The translations under genes and the position numbers were made by a program. A model generated the notes under the pieces. The model was not told where the DNA came from, did no database searches, and was given only the letters and a program-made list of their open reading frames with translations. Positions 19,098-29,847 of a stretch of 64,000 nt of DNA are shown here, piece by piece (the first letter of the stretch is position 1; each line of letters starts with the position of its first letter). The stretch is from NCBI RefSeq assembly GCF_005885605.1, contig NZ_SZVP01000002.1, forward strand, positions 1-64,000, written 5' to 3'. Origin of the DNA: Colwellia ponticola (GTDB lineage: Bacteria; Pseudomonadota; Gammaproteobacteria; Enterobacterales; Alteromonadaceae).

Positions 19098-21446
19098 ATG
19101 AGTAAAGAATTATCTGGTGTCGTTGAGATCCCCGTTTTAGCTTTAAGAGATGTTGTTGTTTACCCACAAATGGTTATTCCACTTTTTGTGGGTCGTGAAA
19201 AGTCAATTCGTTGTCTAGATTTAGCCATGGAACAAGATAAACAGGTATTTCTTGTGGCACAAAAAGATGCGGCTATTGATGATCCTAAAGCTGATGACGT
19301 ATACACAACTGGCACAGTAGCCACCATTTTACAAATGTTAAAACTCCCTGATGGTACGGTAAAAGTATTAGTTGAAGGAGCGCAGCGCGCCACCATCAAA
19401 CACTTTGTTGAAACCGAAGAATACTTTAGTGCAGAAATAGAATACGTAAGCGCTAATACGACTCTTTCTGATGATATAGAAGTATTGATCCGTTCCGCTA
19501 TTTCACAGTTTGAGGGTTACGTTAAACTTAATAAAAAAATACCGCCTGAAGTATTAACGTCTGTCTCTGGTATTGATGATGCTGAACAGCTAGCTGACAC
19601 TATGGCCGCACATATGCCGCTTAAATTAGCAGATAAACAAAAAGTATTAGAGATTATTGATGTTAATGCTCGTTTAGAGCATTTAATGGCCTTAATGGAA
19701 GGCGAAATAGACTTGCTGCAAGTTGAAAAGAAAATACGCACTCGTGTTAAAAAGCAGATGGAAAAAAGTCAACGCGACTATTACTTGAATGAGCAAATGA
19801 AAGCGATTCAAAAAGAGCTTAATGAAGGTGAGGACACACTTGACGAGCTTGAGCAAATGGCTAAACACATTGAACAAGCGCAGATGCCTGCTGAAGCCAA
19901 AGAGAAAACGTTAGCGGAATTTCAAAAACTGAAAATGATGTCACCTATGTCTGCAGAAGCAACGGTGGTACGCAGCTATATTGACTGTATGATTAACGTA
20001 CCTTGGAAGAAGCGTAGTAAATTAAAGCGTAACCTTGCTCTTGCTCAAGAAGTACTTGATGAAGACCATTACGGGCTAGATAAAGTTAAAGAACGTATTT
20101 TAGAATACTTAGCCGTACAACAACGTGTTACTCAGTTAAAAGGGCCTATTTTATGTTTAGTGGGGCCTCCTGGGGTTGGTAAAACTTCTTTAGGGCAATC
20201 AATCGCTAAATCGACTGGTCGAAAGTATGTTCGAATGGCGCTAGGTGGTGTGCGTGATGAAGCTGAGATTCGTGGTCATAGACGTACTTATATTGGGTCA
20301 TTACCAGGTAAACTAATTCAAAAAATATCAAAAGTAGGTGTTAAAAACCCATTATTCTTATTAGATGAAATTGATAAAATGGCCTCTGATATGCGAGGAG
20401 ATCCTGCTTCTGCATTACTTGAAGTACTCGATCCTGAGCAAAATACTACGTTTAATGATCATTACTTAGAAGTTGATTATGACTTATCAGATGTCATGTT
20501 TGTTGCTACGTCTAATAGTATGGATATCCCAGGACCATTACTTGACCGTATGGAAGTTATTCGTCTTTCAGGTTATACCGAAGATGAAAAGCTTAATATT
20601 GCCCGCAAGCACCTTGTTAAAAAGCAAATTGAGCGTAATGGTTTAAAAGCCAAAGAGATTGATATTGATGACAGTGCACTTACCGGTATTATTCGCTATT
20701 ACACTCGTGAAGCAGGTGTACGTAGTTTAGAGCGCGAAATATCTAAATTATGTCGTAAAGCAGTAAAATCTATTTTACTTGATAAAACCATAAAGAAAGT
20801 CACTATCAATCAAGAAAACCTAAGTGAATTTTTAGGCGTGCAACGCTTTGATTACGGCAAGGCAGACTCTGAAAATAGAGTAGGTTTAGTGACTGGCCTT
20901 GCTTGGACCCAAGTAGGTGGCGAGTTACTCACCATCGAAACAGCCTCTGTACCAGGTAAAGGTAAGTTAACCTATACCGGCTCTTTAGGTGATGTTATGC
21001 AAGAGTCAATTCAAGCAGCGATGACGGTAGTAAGGAGCCGTACAGAGAAGCTTCGTATTAACGATAACTTTTATGAAAAACGCGATATTCATGTGCATGT
21101 ACCTGAAGGAGCAACACCAAAAGATGGTCCAAGTGCGGGTATAGGTATGTGTACGGCCCTTGTATCAAGCCTTACCGGTAACCCTGTTAAAGCCGATGTT
21201 GCCATGACAGGTGAAATTACCCTGCGGGGTGAAGTTTTAGCCATTGGCGGCTTAAAAGAGAAGTTATTAGCCGCGCATCGTGGTGGTATAAAAACGGTTA
21301 TTATACCGCATGAAAACGAACGAGATTTAAAAGAAATTCCTGAAAATGTTAAAGCTGAATTGTCTATCCACCCAGTAAAATGGATAGATGAAGTGCTAGC
21401 AATAGCGCTTGAACACCCAGTAGAACAATGGAAAGTTGAGAAGTAA
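19098..21446 (+). CDS. lon: ATP-dependent protease Lon
   Basis: Lon degrades damaged and regulatory proteins. The 782-residue protein has the N-terminal substrate domain (from [20 protein letters not shown]), a coiled-coil region, the AAA+ module with Walker [10 protein letters not shown] (about residue 354), and the C-terminal peptidase. The peptidase Ser is in [15 protein letters not shown] (about residue 677) and its Lys in [14 protein letters not shown] (about 720). The spacing to clpX and the sigma-32 promoter give it its own transcription unit. Confidence 0.98.
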   Translation: MSKELSGVVEIPVLALRDVVVYPQMVIPLFVGREKSIRCLDLAMEQDKQVFLVAQKDAAIDDPKADDVYTTGTVATILQMLKLPDGTVKVLVEGAQRATIKHFVETEEYFSAEIEYVSANTTLSDDIEVLIRSAISQFEGYVKLNKKIPPEVLTSVSGIDDAEQLADTMAAHMPLKLADKQKVLEIIDVNARLEHLMALMEGEIDLLQVEKKIRTRVKKQMEKSQRDYYLNEQMKAIQKELNEGEDTLDELEQMAKHIEQAQMPAEAKEKTLAEFQKLKMMSPMSAEATVVRSYIDCMINVPWKKRSKLKRNLALAQEVLDEDHYGLDKVKERILEYLAVQQRVTQLKGPILCLVGPPGVGKTSLGQSIAKSTGRKYVRMALGGVRDEAEIRGHRRTYIGSLPGKLIQKISKVGVKNPLFLLDEIDKMASDMRGDPASALLEVLDPEQNTTFNDHYLEVDYDLSDVMFVATSNSMDIPGPLLDRMEVIRLSGYTEDEKLNIARKHLVKKQIERNGLKAKEIDIDDSALTGIIRYYTREAGVRSLEREISKLCRKAVKSILLDKTIKKVTINQENLSEFLGVQRFDYGKADSENRVGLVTGLAWTQVGGELLTIETASVPGKGKLTYTGSLGDVMQESIQAAMTVVRSRTEKLRINDNFYEKRDIHVHVPEGATPKDGPSAGIGMCTALVSSLTGNPVKADVAMTGEITLRGEVLAIGGLKEKLLAAHRGGIKTVIIPHENERDLKEIPENVKAELSIHPVKWIDEVLAIALEHPVEQWKVEK

Positions 21447-21458
21447 TTCGTTCAATGC

Positions 21459-21495
21459 TTGACCTTTTTTGATGATTTCTATCAAAAAAGGTCAA
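21459..21495. repeat. 15-bp perfect inverted repeat after lon
   Basis: TTGACCTTTTTTGAT, a 7-base loop, and its exact complement. On the plus strand it is followed by long A-runs instead of T's, so it is not a standard intrinsic terminator. It may protect the lon mRNA 3' end. Confidence 0.6.
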
Positions 21496-21742
21496 AAAAA
21501 TTAAAAAAAAAGTAAAAAAAGGCAGTTTTCGCTTTTCAAACGCTCAAACTATGGTAAGTTAACTACGCTTATATCGCTAGACCCCTTACTCACTATGTTA
21601 TATAGATGAATTGGTGGTAACTAGATAGCATAATATTTTATAAACTCAACGCCTCAGAGTTACCCGTAAAACATTCAATTTTTATGGGTGACGTAATAAA
21701 AAAGGATGGCGTTGCATGATAACAATTTAAGGGGTATAGACT

Positions 21743-22015
21743 GTGAATAAATCTCAACTAATAGAGAAAATTGCTGCTGGTGCAGACATTTCAAAAGCTG
21801 CTGCGGGTCGTGCATTAGATTCATTTATTGGCGCTGTAACTGATGAATTAAAAGATGGCGAGCAAGTTGCTCTTGTTGGTTTTGGTACTTTCTCAGTACG
21901 TGATCGTGCAGCACGTACTGGTCGTAACCCTCAAACGGGTGCAACAATTCAAATTGCAGCGGCTAAAATCCCATCTTTCAAAGCGGGTAAAGCATTAAAA
22001 GACGCGTGTAACTAA
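21743..22015 (+). CDS. hupB: DNA-binding protein HU-beta
   Basis: This 90-residue nucleoid protein has the HU signature [20 protein letters not shown] (about residues 43-62) in the DNA-binding arm. The GTG start is preceded by AAGGGG. It lies between lon and ppiD as in E. coli, which favours the HU-beta name. Confidence 0.96.
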   Translation: MNKSQLIEKIAAGADISKAAAGRALDSFIGAVTDELKDGEQVALVGFGTFSVRDRAARTGRNPQTGATIQIAAAKIPSFKAGKALKDACN

Positions 22016-22048
22016 TCAGTAAACTAAGTTTATTTATACCGCGTATTC

Positions 22049-22073
22049 AAAACCACCTTTTAGGTGGTTTTTT
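22049..22073 (+). terminator. Terminator of hupB
   Basis: AAACCACCT-TTT-AGGTGGTTT with a following T-run, 34 bases after the hupB stop. Confidence 0.9.
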
Positions 22074-22250
22074 GCTTTATAGCCTTTGCTATTTTAGATG
22101 AGTTCATTGCTTACATAACAACAGATAAAATAAAGTTCACATTTAACGCATCTTGCACTTCAAGCAATGCCTGTCATCTGCTAAAATCGCGAACAACTTT
22201 AATAGAATTGCTATAAGTCTAGCTTGTATAGACACAATAAAGAGAACTAA

Positions 22251-24167
22251 ATGTTAGAAGATATTCGTGAAAAATCGCAGGGATTGACTGCAAAAATTAT
22301 TCTTGGTTTGATTATCCTAACCTTCGCTGTTGCTGGTGTTGGCAGTTATAGCAACTCTGTTGATACTTCAGTTGCTACCGTTAACGGTGAGGCTATTAGC
22401 CAACAAGACTTTAATAAAGCGTATCAGGCACAGCGTAGTCGTATGGCGCAACAGTTTGGTGACATGTTTGATACTTTATCAAATGACGAGAACTACATGG
22501 CGAATTTCCGCCAAGGGGTGCTAGATAACCTTATTAATGAAAAATTGATAGATCAAAATAGTGAAGCACTCGCTATTCGTGTTTCTGATCTTCGCTTAAA
22601 AGAAACTATTCGACAAATGCCTGAGTTTCAAGTCGATGGCGCGTTTGATAATAATCGCTATCTAGCTATTATCAACCAAGCGGGTTTTTTTCAGTCTTCA
22701 GACTTTCGTGATTACTTACGTGTAGAAATGACTCGTCGTCAATTAAGCCAAGCCTTAATTGCGACCGAGTTTAATCTACCGTATCAAGAGAAGTTGCAGC
22801 TTGCTTTACAAAACCAAACGCGTGACATTCGTTTTGCCACCATTTCAGCAGAGCAGTTTGAAGCGGGTATAACGTTAACAGATGAAGAAATTAACAACTA
22901 TTACTTAGCTAATCAAGCCCGCTTTGAAAACAAAGAGCAGGTTAAGGTTGATTACATTAGTTTAGATGTCGCTGATATTGCCAAAGACATTAAGGTGACA
23001 GATGAAGAGCTCTCTCGTTATTATCAAGAACATTTAACAAGCTTTACTACACCTGAGCAACGTCGTATATCTCATATTCTTATTGAGTTTAATGAAGATG
23101 ATGCTGATGATGAAGCAGCCAAGGCGCAAGTACAAGCCGTGGTAACTCGTTTAGAGCAAGGTGAAGATTTTGCCGCATTAGCTAAAGAATTGTCTAATGA
23201 TACTTTTAGTGGTGAAAATGGCGGTGATTTAGAATGGTTAGAGCCTGGTGTTATGGAAGAGTCATTTGATGAAGCGGCGTTAGCACTCGTTAATGTTGGT
23301 GATATTAGCCCAGTCATTACTACTAGCTTTGGTTACCATGTATTAACATTAACTGATTATAAAGTAGAAGAAGTCAAAACATTTACTGAGGTGAAAACTG
23401 AGTTACGCAGCCAATTAAGTCATGATAAAGCACAAGAGAAGTTCTTTACTCTACAACAAGAAATGGCGCGTATTAGTTTTGAGTTTCCTGATAGCCTAGA
23501 AGATGCCGCTGCTGAAGTAAAAGTTGCTATACAAACGTCTCCGTGGTTACTACGTAGCGGTAATACCTCACCTTTTGATGACAGTAATGTCATTGATGCT
23601 GCTTTTTCTGATATTGTTTTACAAGATAATATGAACTCTGATCTTATTGAAGTAAATGATAGCCTTGTTTTGGTGTTACGTCTTAACACATTCCAAGCAG
23701 CTAACATTAAACCACTATCTGAAGTTGAAGGACAAATTAAAGCACTACTAGTCAGTCAAAAAGCGATAGATAAAGCGCAGCAAACGGCAGACTCATTATT
23801 AGCTGACTTTATTAAAGGTAATGATATTTCAACGCAACTTGCAGATCTAAATAGTAGTTTTGTCAGCAAAGCCAAGGTAGCACGCTATAGCCCTGAAGTT
23901 GACCAAAGTATTAGCCGAGCAGCCTTTGTATTACCACATCCCGTTAATGGCGCTGTATCAGCATCTACGGTTGCCTTGAGTAATGGTGCGCTTGCGCTGG
24001 TTGAAGTGACAGCGGTTGAGGTAAATAATGCACCAGCAACGCCTAACTTAGCTCAACAACAAACGTCTCAGTTAGCACAATCTGCTTATCAGAGCTTTGT
24101 TAACTCTTTAAAAGTTGATGCTAAAATTACGCGTAAGCAACTTAGCGAACCCGTATCGGTTTACTAA
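22251..24167 (+). CDS. ppiD: Periplasmic folding chaperone / peptidyl-prolyl isomerase PpiD
   Basis: PpiD is anchored in the inner membrane near the Sec translocon. The 638-residue protein opens with MLEDIREKSQGLTAKIILGL and one membrane helix (about residues 15-34). A SurA-N-like chaperone region and a parvulin domain (about 265-365, RRISHILIEF, GGDLEWLEPGVM, SFGYHVLTL) follow. A long C-terminal periplasmic part completes it. Confidence 0.95.
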   Translation: MLEDIREKSQGLTAKIILGLIILTFAVAGVGSYSNSVDTSVATVNGEAISQQDFNKAYQAQRSRMAQQFGDMFDTLSNDENYMANFRQGVLDNLINEKLIDQNSEALAIRVSDLRLKETIRQMPEFQVDGAFDNNRYLAIINQAGFFQSSDFRDYLRVEMTRRQLSQALIATEFNLPYQEKLQLALQNQTRDIRFATISAEQFEAGITLTDEEINNYYLANQARFENKEQVKVDYISLDVADIAKDIKVTDEELSRYYQEHLTSFTTPEQRRISHILIEFNEDDADDEAAKAQVQAVVTRLEQGEDFAALAKELSNDTFSGENGGDLEWLEPGVMEESFDEAALALVNVGDISPVITTSFGYHVLTLTDYKVEEVKTFTEVKTELRSQLSHDKAQEKFFTLQQEMARISFEFPDSLEDAAAEVKVAIQTSPWLLRSGNTSPFDDSNVIDAAFSDIVLQDNMNSDLIEVNDSLVLVLRLNTFQAANIKPLSEVEGQIKALLVSQKAIDKAQQTADSLLADFIKGNDISTQLADLNSSFVSKAKVARYSPEVDQSISRAAFVLPHPVNGAVSASTVALSNGALALVEVTAVEVNNAPATPNLAQQQTSQLAQSAYQSFVNSLKVDAKITRKQLSEPVSVY

Positions 24168-24205
24168 TTGTTCACAGCGAATAAGCTTAAGCATTAAGTG
24201 TTGTA

Positions 24206-24245
24206 TAAAAAAAGCCAATAACAGTTACTTGTTATTGGCTTTTTT
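24206..24245. terminator. Bidirectional terminator between ppiD and sapF
   Basis: AAGCCAATAAC and GTTATTGGCTT form an 11-bp stem with an 8-base loop, flanked by A's on the left and T's on the right. It sits between convergent genes. Confidence 0.9.
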
Positions 24246-24289
24246 ATAATGCCTTTATAGGCACTAATACTGACAATGCTAATTAGATG

Positions 24290-25066
24290 TTATTTTAGCT
24301 TAAAGTTCTGACTCATAATTAATCGTTGCGTAACCTTATGTTTGGGTTTTCGCATTATCTCGAGAGTTTTACCGGACTCAACCACCTTGCCATGCGACAT
24401 GACCATAATATCGTCACTAAAGTGGCGCACAATACCTAAATTGTGGGAGATCAAAATATAAGCTAAGCCCATTTGTTGTTGTAAATCGAGCAATAAGTTA
24501 ATCATTTGCGAACGTAATGATGGATCTAATGCCGCTAAAGCTTCATCAAGTATGATGACCTGCGGCTCTAATATAATCGCTCTAGCGAGTGATATTCTTT
24601 GCTTTTGCCCACCAGAAAACATATGAGGATAAAAATTCATATGCTCGCCAAGCAAGCCTACTTTTTGCAAGGTTTTATGAATAAGTTGTTGACGCTCTTT
24701 TTCATCTAAGTCGGTATTGAGTATTAATGGCTCATCAAGCAATTCTTGTATGGTTAGACTAGGGTTTAACGTGGTACCTGAGTCTTGAAATATCATTCTG
24801 ACATGTTGGCAACGTTGCTTAAACCGTTTTTTTTGTAGCAGCTGACCGTGTAAGTATATTTCACCCTGAGTTGGCGTTTCGGCACCGACTAATATTTTTG
24901 CTAAGGTTGATTTTCCTGAGCCCGTTTCGCCGACGATAGCGAGTGTTTTATTCGCTTCAATCGTGAAGGATAATGGTGACAGGGCAGTAAAAGTGCGTTT
25001 ATGATACCAGTAACCTTTAAGCTTAAATGATTTTGATATTTCTTGAACATCAAGTAAAACCGTCAT
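24290..25066 (-). CDS. sapF: Peptide ABC transporter ATP-binding protein SapF
   Basis: This is one of two ATPases of the SapABCDF transporter. The 258-residue protein has Walker A GETGSGKST (about residue 46), the ABC signature FSGGQKQRISLARA (about 150) and Walker B VIILDEAL. It starts 1 bp after the sapD stop, so the two are translationally linked. Confidence 0.93.
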   Translation of the reverse strand: MTVLLDVQEISKSFKLKGYWYHKRTFTALSPLSFTIEANKTLAIVGETGSGKSTLAKILVGAETPTQGEIYLHGQLLQKKRFKQRCQHVRMIFQDSGTTLNPSLTIQELLDEPLILNTDLDEKERQQLIHKTLQKVGLLGEHMNFYPHMFSGGQKQRISLARAIILEPQVIILDEALAALDPSLRSQMINLLLDLQQQMGLAYILISHNLGIVRHFSDDIMVMSHGKVVESGKTLEIMRKPKHKVTQRLIMSQNFKLK

Positions 25067-25067
25067 G

Positions 25068-26102
25068 TTACTCAGTTCCTTTTACTACTTGTTGTTTTTG
25101 CATGTATTTTCTACGAGTTTCTCTAAACAAAGGGAAATGGCAGCTGACCTTATGACCATGAAAACTAGTAACTTTTGGCGCTACCACGCAAGTCTTTTGT
25201 GCGCGAGGACATCGCGGCCCTAGTCGACAACCAATAGGTAAATGCTTTAAAATAGGGATGCTCCCTGGCAGCGTTATTAGGCGTGACTTAGCAGGTATTT
25301 GTAAATTTGCTTTAGTGCTACTATCAACTAATGCTCGAGTATAAGGATGCATGGGTTTATTGAATATTTGTTCTGTAGTACCAGCCTCAACAAATTGACC
25401 GCTATACATAACAGTAATGGTACTAGTCCAGTGAGTTAGGTTTTCTAAATCATGGCTTATTAATAAAATAGACATGTTTTTTAATTGGTTTAAATTAGCC
25501 AATAGCCTAAATATTTGTCCTTGATTAGTGTTTTCCATGGTTGCTGTTGGTTCATCAGCAATTAATAAGATTGGCTGACGCGCTAGCGCTATCGCTATCA
25601 TAACGCGCTGACAAATAGCTTCAGTAAGCTGATGAGGGTAACTGGTAAGACACTGACTATGTTTTTTAATACCTACTTTATGCAGTAGCTTTATTACGGC
25701 TTCTTTACGTTGCTTTTTGCGCTGCCAAAAGTAACCGGTGAACTGCGAATCATCAATCGCTTCACTGAGCTGCTCTCCTATTAACGTGGTAGGGTCTAAA
25801 CAACTCATCGGCTCTTGAAATATCATAGCAATATCTCGGCATAATAGATCTCTGCGCTCAGCAAGTGTTAAACGCAGTAAGTCTATTCCTCGCCAGTGAA
25901 AACGGTCGGCGTTTACATGCCATTTGTCTTCTAGCACACCGATAATAGCTTGCGCCAGTAAAGACTTTCCTGAGCCAGATTCTCCGACTAAACCGCGAAA
26001 CTCACCTTCTTTAATCGATAAACTCACTTTATCTACTGCCAATACTCGTCCTGAAGGCGTGTCTAGTTCAATGGATAAGTTTCTAATGTCGAGTAAATTC
26101 AT
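25068..26102 (-). CDS. sapD: Peptide ABC transporter ATP-binding protein SapD
   Basis: This is the second ATPase of the Sap system. Walker A is GESGSGKS (about residue 40) and Walker B LLIADEPT. The signature segment is degenerate (LTEAICQRVMIAIA in place of LSGGxxQRV), as is usual in SapD. The C-terminal oligopeptide-transporter extension has four cysteines (CRLGPRCPRAQKTC plus SCHF). It is separated from sapC by an unusual 146-bp gap. Confidence 0.92.
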   Translation of the reverse strand: MNLLDIRNLSIELDTPSGRVLAVDKVSLSIKEGEFRGLVGESGSGKSLLAQAIIGVLEDKWHVNADRFHWRGIDLLRLTLAERRDLLCRDIAMIFQEPMSCLDPTTLIGEQLSEAIDDSQFTGYFWQRKKQRKEAVIKLLHKVGIKKHSQCLTSYPHQLTEAICQRVMIAIALARQPILLIADEPTATMENTNQGQIFRLLANLNQLKNMSILLISHDLENLTHWTSTITVMYSGQFVEAGTTEQIFNKPMHPYTRALVDSSTKANLQIPAKSRLITLPGSIPILKHLPIGCRLGPRCPRAQKTCVVAPKVTSFHGHKVSCHFPLFRETRRKYMQKQQVVKGTE

Positions 26103-26248
26103 AAGTATTACTTACGTGCTCTTTGTAGGTGAGTGGTTAATGATAAGTAAGACAAGTGATTATCGTGTCGTATTTTCATCATGGCTATCGGCATCATACT
26201 GTTCGTTATCATAGCGCTTATCGTTATAGAGAGTAATAAATAATGGTC

Positions 26249-27142
26249 TTAGCTTTCTTTGCGTAGTTTTAACGCATGACGAATACCTTCGCCGACTAAG
26301 TTAGTGGCGACCACAGCAAATAATATTGCCAAACCGGGTAAGTAAACGGTCCAAGGTGCTACGTAAAAATGTTCCAGACCATTGGCTAAAATAGCGCCCC
26401 ATTCAGGTAATGGAATTTGTGCACCTAATCCTAAAAAACCTAAAGTTGCTATGTCTAATATTGCCGCTGATTGTGCTAATGTTGCTTGACTCATTAAGCG
26501 TTCAACAATGTTAGGAAATACCGAGTAATACAAAATACGAAAGTTACTGGCACCATCAAGTCGTGAAGCAAGCACATAGTCTTTTCTAAACTCTTCTTTA
26601 ACCGCGTACCTTGTTATATGAATAAACTGCGGGATAAAGACAATAGCGATTGCCCAGACGGTATTACTAATACCAGGGCCCAAAATAGCGACGATAATAA
26701 TCGCTAGTAATAGTGAGGGGATAGAGAGTACCACATCAAGAAAGTGATTTAAAAAGCTAGACTTTATCCCTTTAGTTAACGCCGATAATGAGCCAATGAT
26801 AACACCTATTACTAATGAAAAAACTACTACAATAAAGCTTAAACCAAAGGTAAGTGATGTACCGTACATCAGTCTAGATAGCATATCTCGACCCAGTTCA
26901 TCGGTACCTAATAAATAGCTTACATTGCCATTATCATGCCAAGCCGGCGGTAACAATATCATGTCCAGATTACCATCTACCGGAGAGTAAGGCGCTATAA
27001 TTGGCGCAAAAATAGCGAGTACCACCAAAAAAATAAAACAGCAAAAGCCCAGCATAGCAACAGGCGTTTTGCGAAATATTCCCCATAACTGGATAAATGG
27101 TGAAGGGAATGATTCTTCAAGATATATTTTTTCACGAGCCAT
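26249..27142 (-). CDS. sapC: Peptide ABC transporter permease SapC
   Basis: This 297-residue DppC-type permease has about six membrane helices and the EAA-like loop (RLDGASNFRILYYSVFPNI). Its start overlaps the sapB end by 11 bases. The cytoplasmic N-terminus, first helix (about residues 29-50) and the DELGRDMLSRL segment fit the family. Confidence 0.92.
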   Translation of the reverse strand: MAREKIYLEESFPSPFIQLWGIFRKTPVAMLGFCCFIFLVVLAIFAPIIAPYSPVDGNLDMILLPPAWHDNGNVSYLLGTDELGRDMLSRLMYGTSLTFGLSFIVVVFSLVIGVIIGSLSALTKGIKSSFLNHFLDVVLSIPSLLLAIIIVAILGPGISNTVWAIAIVFIPQFIHITRYAVKEEFRKDYVLASRLDGASNFRILYYSVFPNIVERLMSQATLAQSAAILDIATLGFLGLGAQIPLPEWGAILANGLEHFYVAPWTVYLPGLAILFAVVATNLVGEGIRHALKLRKES

Positions 27143-28160
27143 ATTTATTTCCTCGTGCTAATGGATTAAGAGCGGCATAAATAAAGTCAGTTAATATATG
27201 AATAATAAATATAAAACACGACAGTACTAATAAGCCACTTTGAATGGCGGTGTAGTCTCGCTGAGCAATACTTTCTATTAGCCAACGACCAATACCAGGC
27301 CAACTAAAAATAACTTCAGTTACCATGGCTAAAGTCACTAAATTAGCAAACTGTAAACCGACGTGACGTATTATCTGAATTAAGGCATTACGTATTGCAT
27401 GTCTAAATATAATTTGTTTAAAACTTAAGCCCTTAGCACGAGCCGCTCTAATATAACTGGTAGCTAACACTTCAATCATAGCTGCGCGAGATAAGCGAAT
27501 AAAAATAGTGGCTGGCGCTAAAGCGACAACGCAAGCAGGTAGAATAATATGCGCACTAGCGTCACTAAATGCTTGCCATTTATAGGGGCTATCGCTGAGT
27601 AATATATCAATGAATTGAATACCCGTGACTAGCTCTATTTCAAACAACAAGCTTATTTGTCCAGCTGAAGGTAACCAACCAAGTCCAATAGAGAAAACCA
27701 GTATTGCTAATAAACCTAACCAGAACACTGGAATGGAATAACCGAGCATGGCCATTGACAATATGGCATTATCGCTGACCTTATTATGGTTAATAGCAGC
27801 AATAAACCCCAGTGGAATACCAATTAACATAGCCACAAGTAAAGCGACTAAGCTCAGTTCTATAGTGGCAGGCAGTAGCTCTATTATTTCATCACGAATA
27901 GGAGATTGACTTGCCATTGACTGACCAAAATCACCACTTAGTATATGGGAAACGTAAGCGACATACTGAGTAAATAAACCTTTATCCATTTGATAAGCTT
28001 TATTTAACTGTACTAACTCTGTCGGTGTGGCATTAATTTGCCCCGAATGATTGATAACCGTATCACCTGGAAATAAAAAACTTAAACTAAAGGATAAAAG
28101 TGTTAATACCAACATAGTAAAAACAAATAAGCTTAAACGGCGAAAAGTAAATTTAAGCAT
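27132..28160 (-). CDS. sapB: Peptide ABC transporter permease SapB
   Basis: This 342-residue DppB-type permease has an N-terminal helix at about residues 8-30, a periplasmic loop with LSGDFGQSMASQSP, and then five helices. The EAA motif is near IRAARAKGLSFKQIIFRHAIRNA. It follows sapA by 1 bp and overlaps sapC, forming one operon. Confidence 0.93.
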   Translation of the reverse strand: MLKFTFRRLSLFVFTMLVLTLLSFSLSFLFPGDTVINHSGQINATPTELVQLNKAYQMDKGLFTQYVAYVSHILSGDFGQSMASQSPIRDEIIELLPATIELSLVALLVAMLIGIPLGFIAAINHNKVSDNAILSMAMLGYSIPVFWLGLLAILVFSIGLGWLPSAGQISLLFEIELVTGIQFIDILLSDSPYKWQAFSDASAHIILPACVVALAPATIFIRLSRAAMIEVLATSYIRAARAKGLSFKQIIFRHAIRNALIQIIRHVGLQFANLVTLAMVTEVIFSWPGIGRWLIESIAQRDYTAIQSGLLVLSCFIFIIHILTDFIYAALNPLARGNKYGS

Positions 28161-28161
28161 G

Positions 28162-29847
28162 TTAATTGCTCGCCTTGTCAGTTATTTCGGGCAAAATAAC
28201 GTTGCCGACTTTACTATTTAAGGGTTTTTTAGAGACGTTATAAAAGCTGATACCACCAAAGCTTTCTAATATATTACCTTTTACATCATTGCCACGGCCT
28301 TGAAAACGTTTTGAATGGGCAATGGGGAGTAATGGCATTTCTTCATTTATTATCATCATTGCCTTAGCGTAGTACTCTTTTCTTTCTTTAACCCGGGTTG
28401 TTTTAAGTGCTTTTTCAAGTAACTTATCGTATTCCTTATTACACCAAAAGGTACGGTTATTGCCTGATTCACTGGCTGAGCAGCTAAGAATTGGTGTGAA
28501 AAAATTATCAGGGTCTGGGTGGTCAGCGGTCCAACCTAATAGAAAGCTTTGATGTTCTCCTAAAGATAAACGACGTAAAAAAGTACTCCATTCATAAGTA
28601 ATTATTTTAACTGTTACACCTATTTTTCTTAAATCTGCTTGGATTAATTTAGCCATAGTGACAGCATTTGGGTTATAAGCTCTTTGCACTGGAATTGCCC
28701 ATATGTCCATAGTAAAGCCTTGCGCATACCCAGCTAGTGAGAGTAAGGCTTTAGCTTTTTGTGGATCGTAACCCAATTCCGGCGTTTTGTTGTCAAAAGC
28801 CCATGACGTTTCTGGTAATAATGACTTTGCGCGAGCCGCTTGACCTTGGTAAACCGTATCAATTATCGCTTGTTTGTTAATCGCTAAACTGATCGCTTGG
28901 CGTACTAATTTATTATCAAAAGGTTTTTTTTGTGTATTAAAGCCAAAGTAGCCAACATTTAATGAGGTAATAGACTCTAAGGTTAAATCGTCTCTTTCTG
29001 TTATTTTCTCGTGTGCTATGGGGTAACTACTAACATCACATTCTTTCGCTAATAACTTAGTTAATCTATTTCTTTTTTCAGGAGATATGTCATAAACCAA
29101 TTGCTCAATTTTTGCCTTACCTTGCCAGTAACTGTCGTGGCGGTAAAAACGAATTAACGAGCCTACGCGATAATCTTTTAATTTAAAGGGACCTGTGCCG
29201 ATAGGGAATATATCAAGTTCGTGTTTAGTTTGTTGATGTTGCAGCTGTTTTGCATATTCTGCAGATAAAATAATTGAAAAGTCGGTGGCTAAGTTAGCCA
29301 AGAAAGAACTATCGCTGCGTTTTAAAATAAACCGAACAGTAAAATCATTAATTTTCTCTATTTTTTCAACTAACTCTGAAAACCTAACACTTTCAAAGAA
29401 GGGATATTGGCCGCCGGATACATTATGAAAAGGATGATTATTATCTAATATTCGATTAAAGCTAAATAAGACATCATCGGCGTTAAATAATCTTGTTGGT
29501 GTAAAGTAATTGGTTTGATGAAAACTGACGTCTTTACGTAAGTAAAAAGTCACCTTTTTACCATCCTCGGTTACGTGCCATGATCTGGCTAAAGAAGGAG
29601 CTAGGGTATTATTTTTACCTTTATAAACAATAAGAGCATTATAAAGTTGTTTAGAGGTAGCATCAGAGGTAGTACCTGATGTGCTCAGTTGCGGGTTGAA
29701 AGTTTCTGGTGAGCCTTCAGAGCAATAAATAATACTACGCTCGCTTAGCGATAATTTATCACTATCATTACAAGCCGTTAATACACTAACTAGCGTAGTG
29801 ATTGTTAAATAATATAGCGTTTTACAATTCATCATTAATACTGCCAT
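28162..29847 (-). CDS. sapA: Peptide-binding protein SapA, probable lipoprotein
   Basis: SapA is the solute-binding protein of the Sap system, linked in enteric bacteria to antimicrobial-peptide resistance and haem or peptide uptake. It belongs to the DppA/OppA family, with SPETFNPQLSTSGTTSDATS near residue 48 and an NDFTVRFILKRSDSSFLANL region. The N-terminus ends in SVLTAC, a lipobox, so this version is probably lipid-anchored, whereas the E. coli protein is soluble. The start overlaps the pspF end; ATGs at 29847, 29835 and 29832 (or a TTG at 29850) are all possible. Confidence 0.9.
   Translation of the reverse strand: MAVLMMNCKTLYYLTITTLVSVLTACNDSDKLSLSERSIIYCSEGSPETFNPQLSTSGTTSDATSKQLYNALIVYKGKNNTLAPSLARSWHVTEDGKKVTFYLRKDVSFHQTNYFTPTRLFNADDVLFSFNRILDNNHPFHNVSGGQYPFFESVRFSELVEKIEKINDFTVRFILKRSDSSFLANLATDFSIILSAEYAKQLQHQQTKHELDIFPIGTGPFKLKDYRVGSLIRFYRHDSYWQGKAKIEQLVYDISPEKRNRLTKLLAKECDVSSYPIAHEKITERDDLTLESITSLNVGYFGFNTQKKPFDNKLVRQAISLAINKQAIIDTVYQGQAARAKSLLPETSWAFDNKTPELGYDPQKAKALLSLAGYAQGFTMDIWAIPVQRAYNPNAVTMAKLIQADLRKIGVTVKIITYEWSTFLRRLSLGEHQSFLLGWTADHPDPDNFFTPILSCSASESGNNRTFWCNKEYDKLLEKALKTTRVKERKEYYAKAMMIINEEMPLLPIAHSKRFQGRGNDVKGNILESFGGISFYNVSKKPLNSKVGNVILPEITDKASN

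Noticed and set aside
25924-26214. 96-codon plus-strand frame over sapD
   Set aside because: It is antisense to the Walker A region of sapD, with no support of its own.
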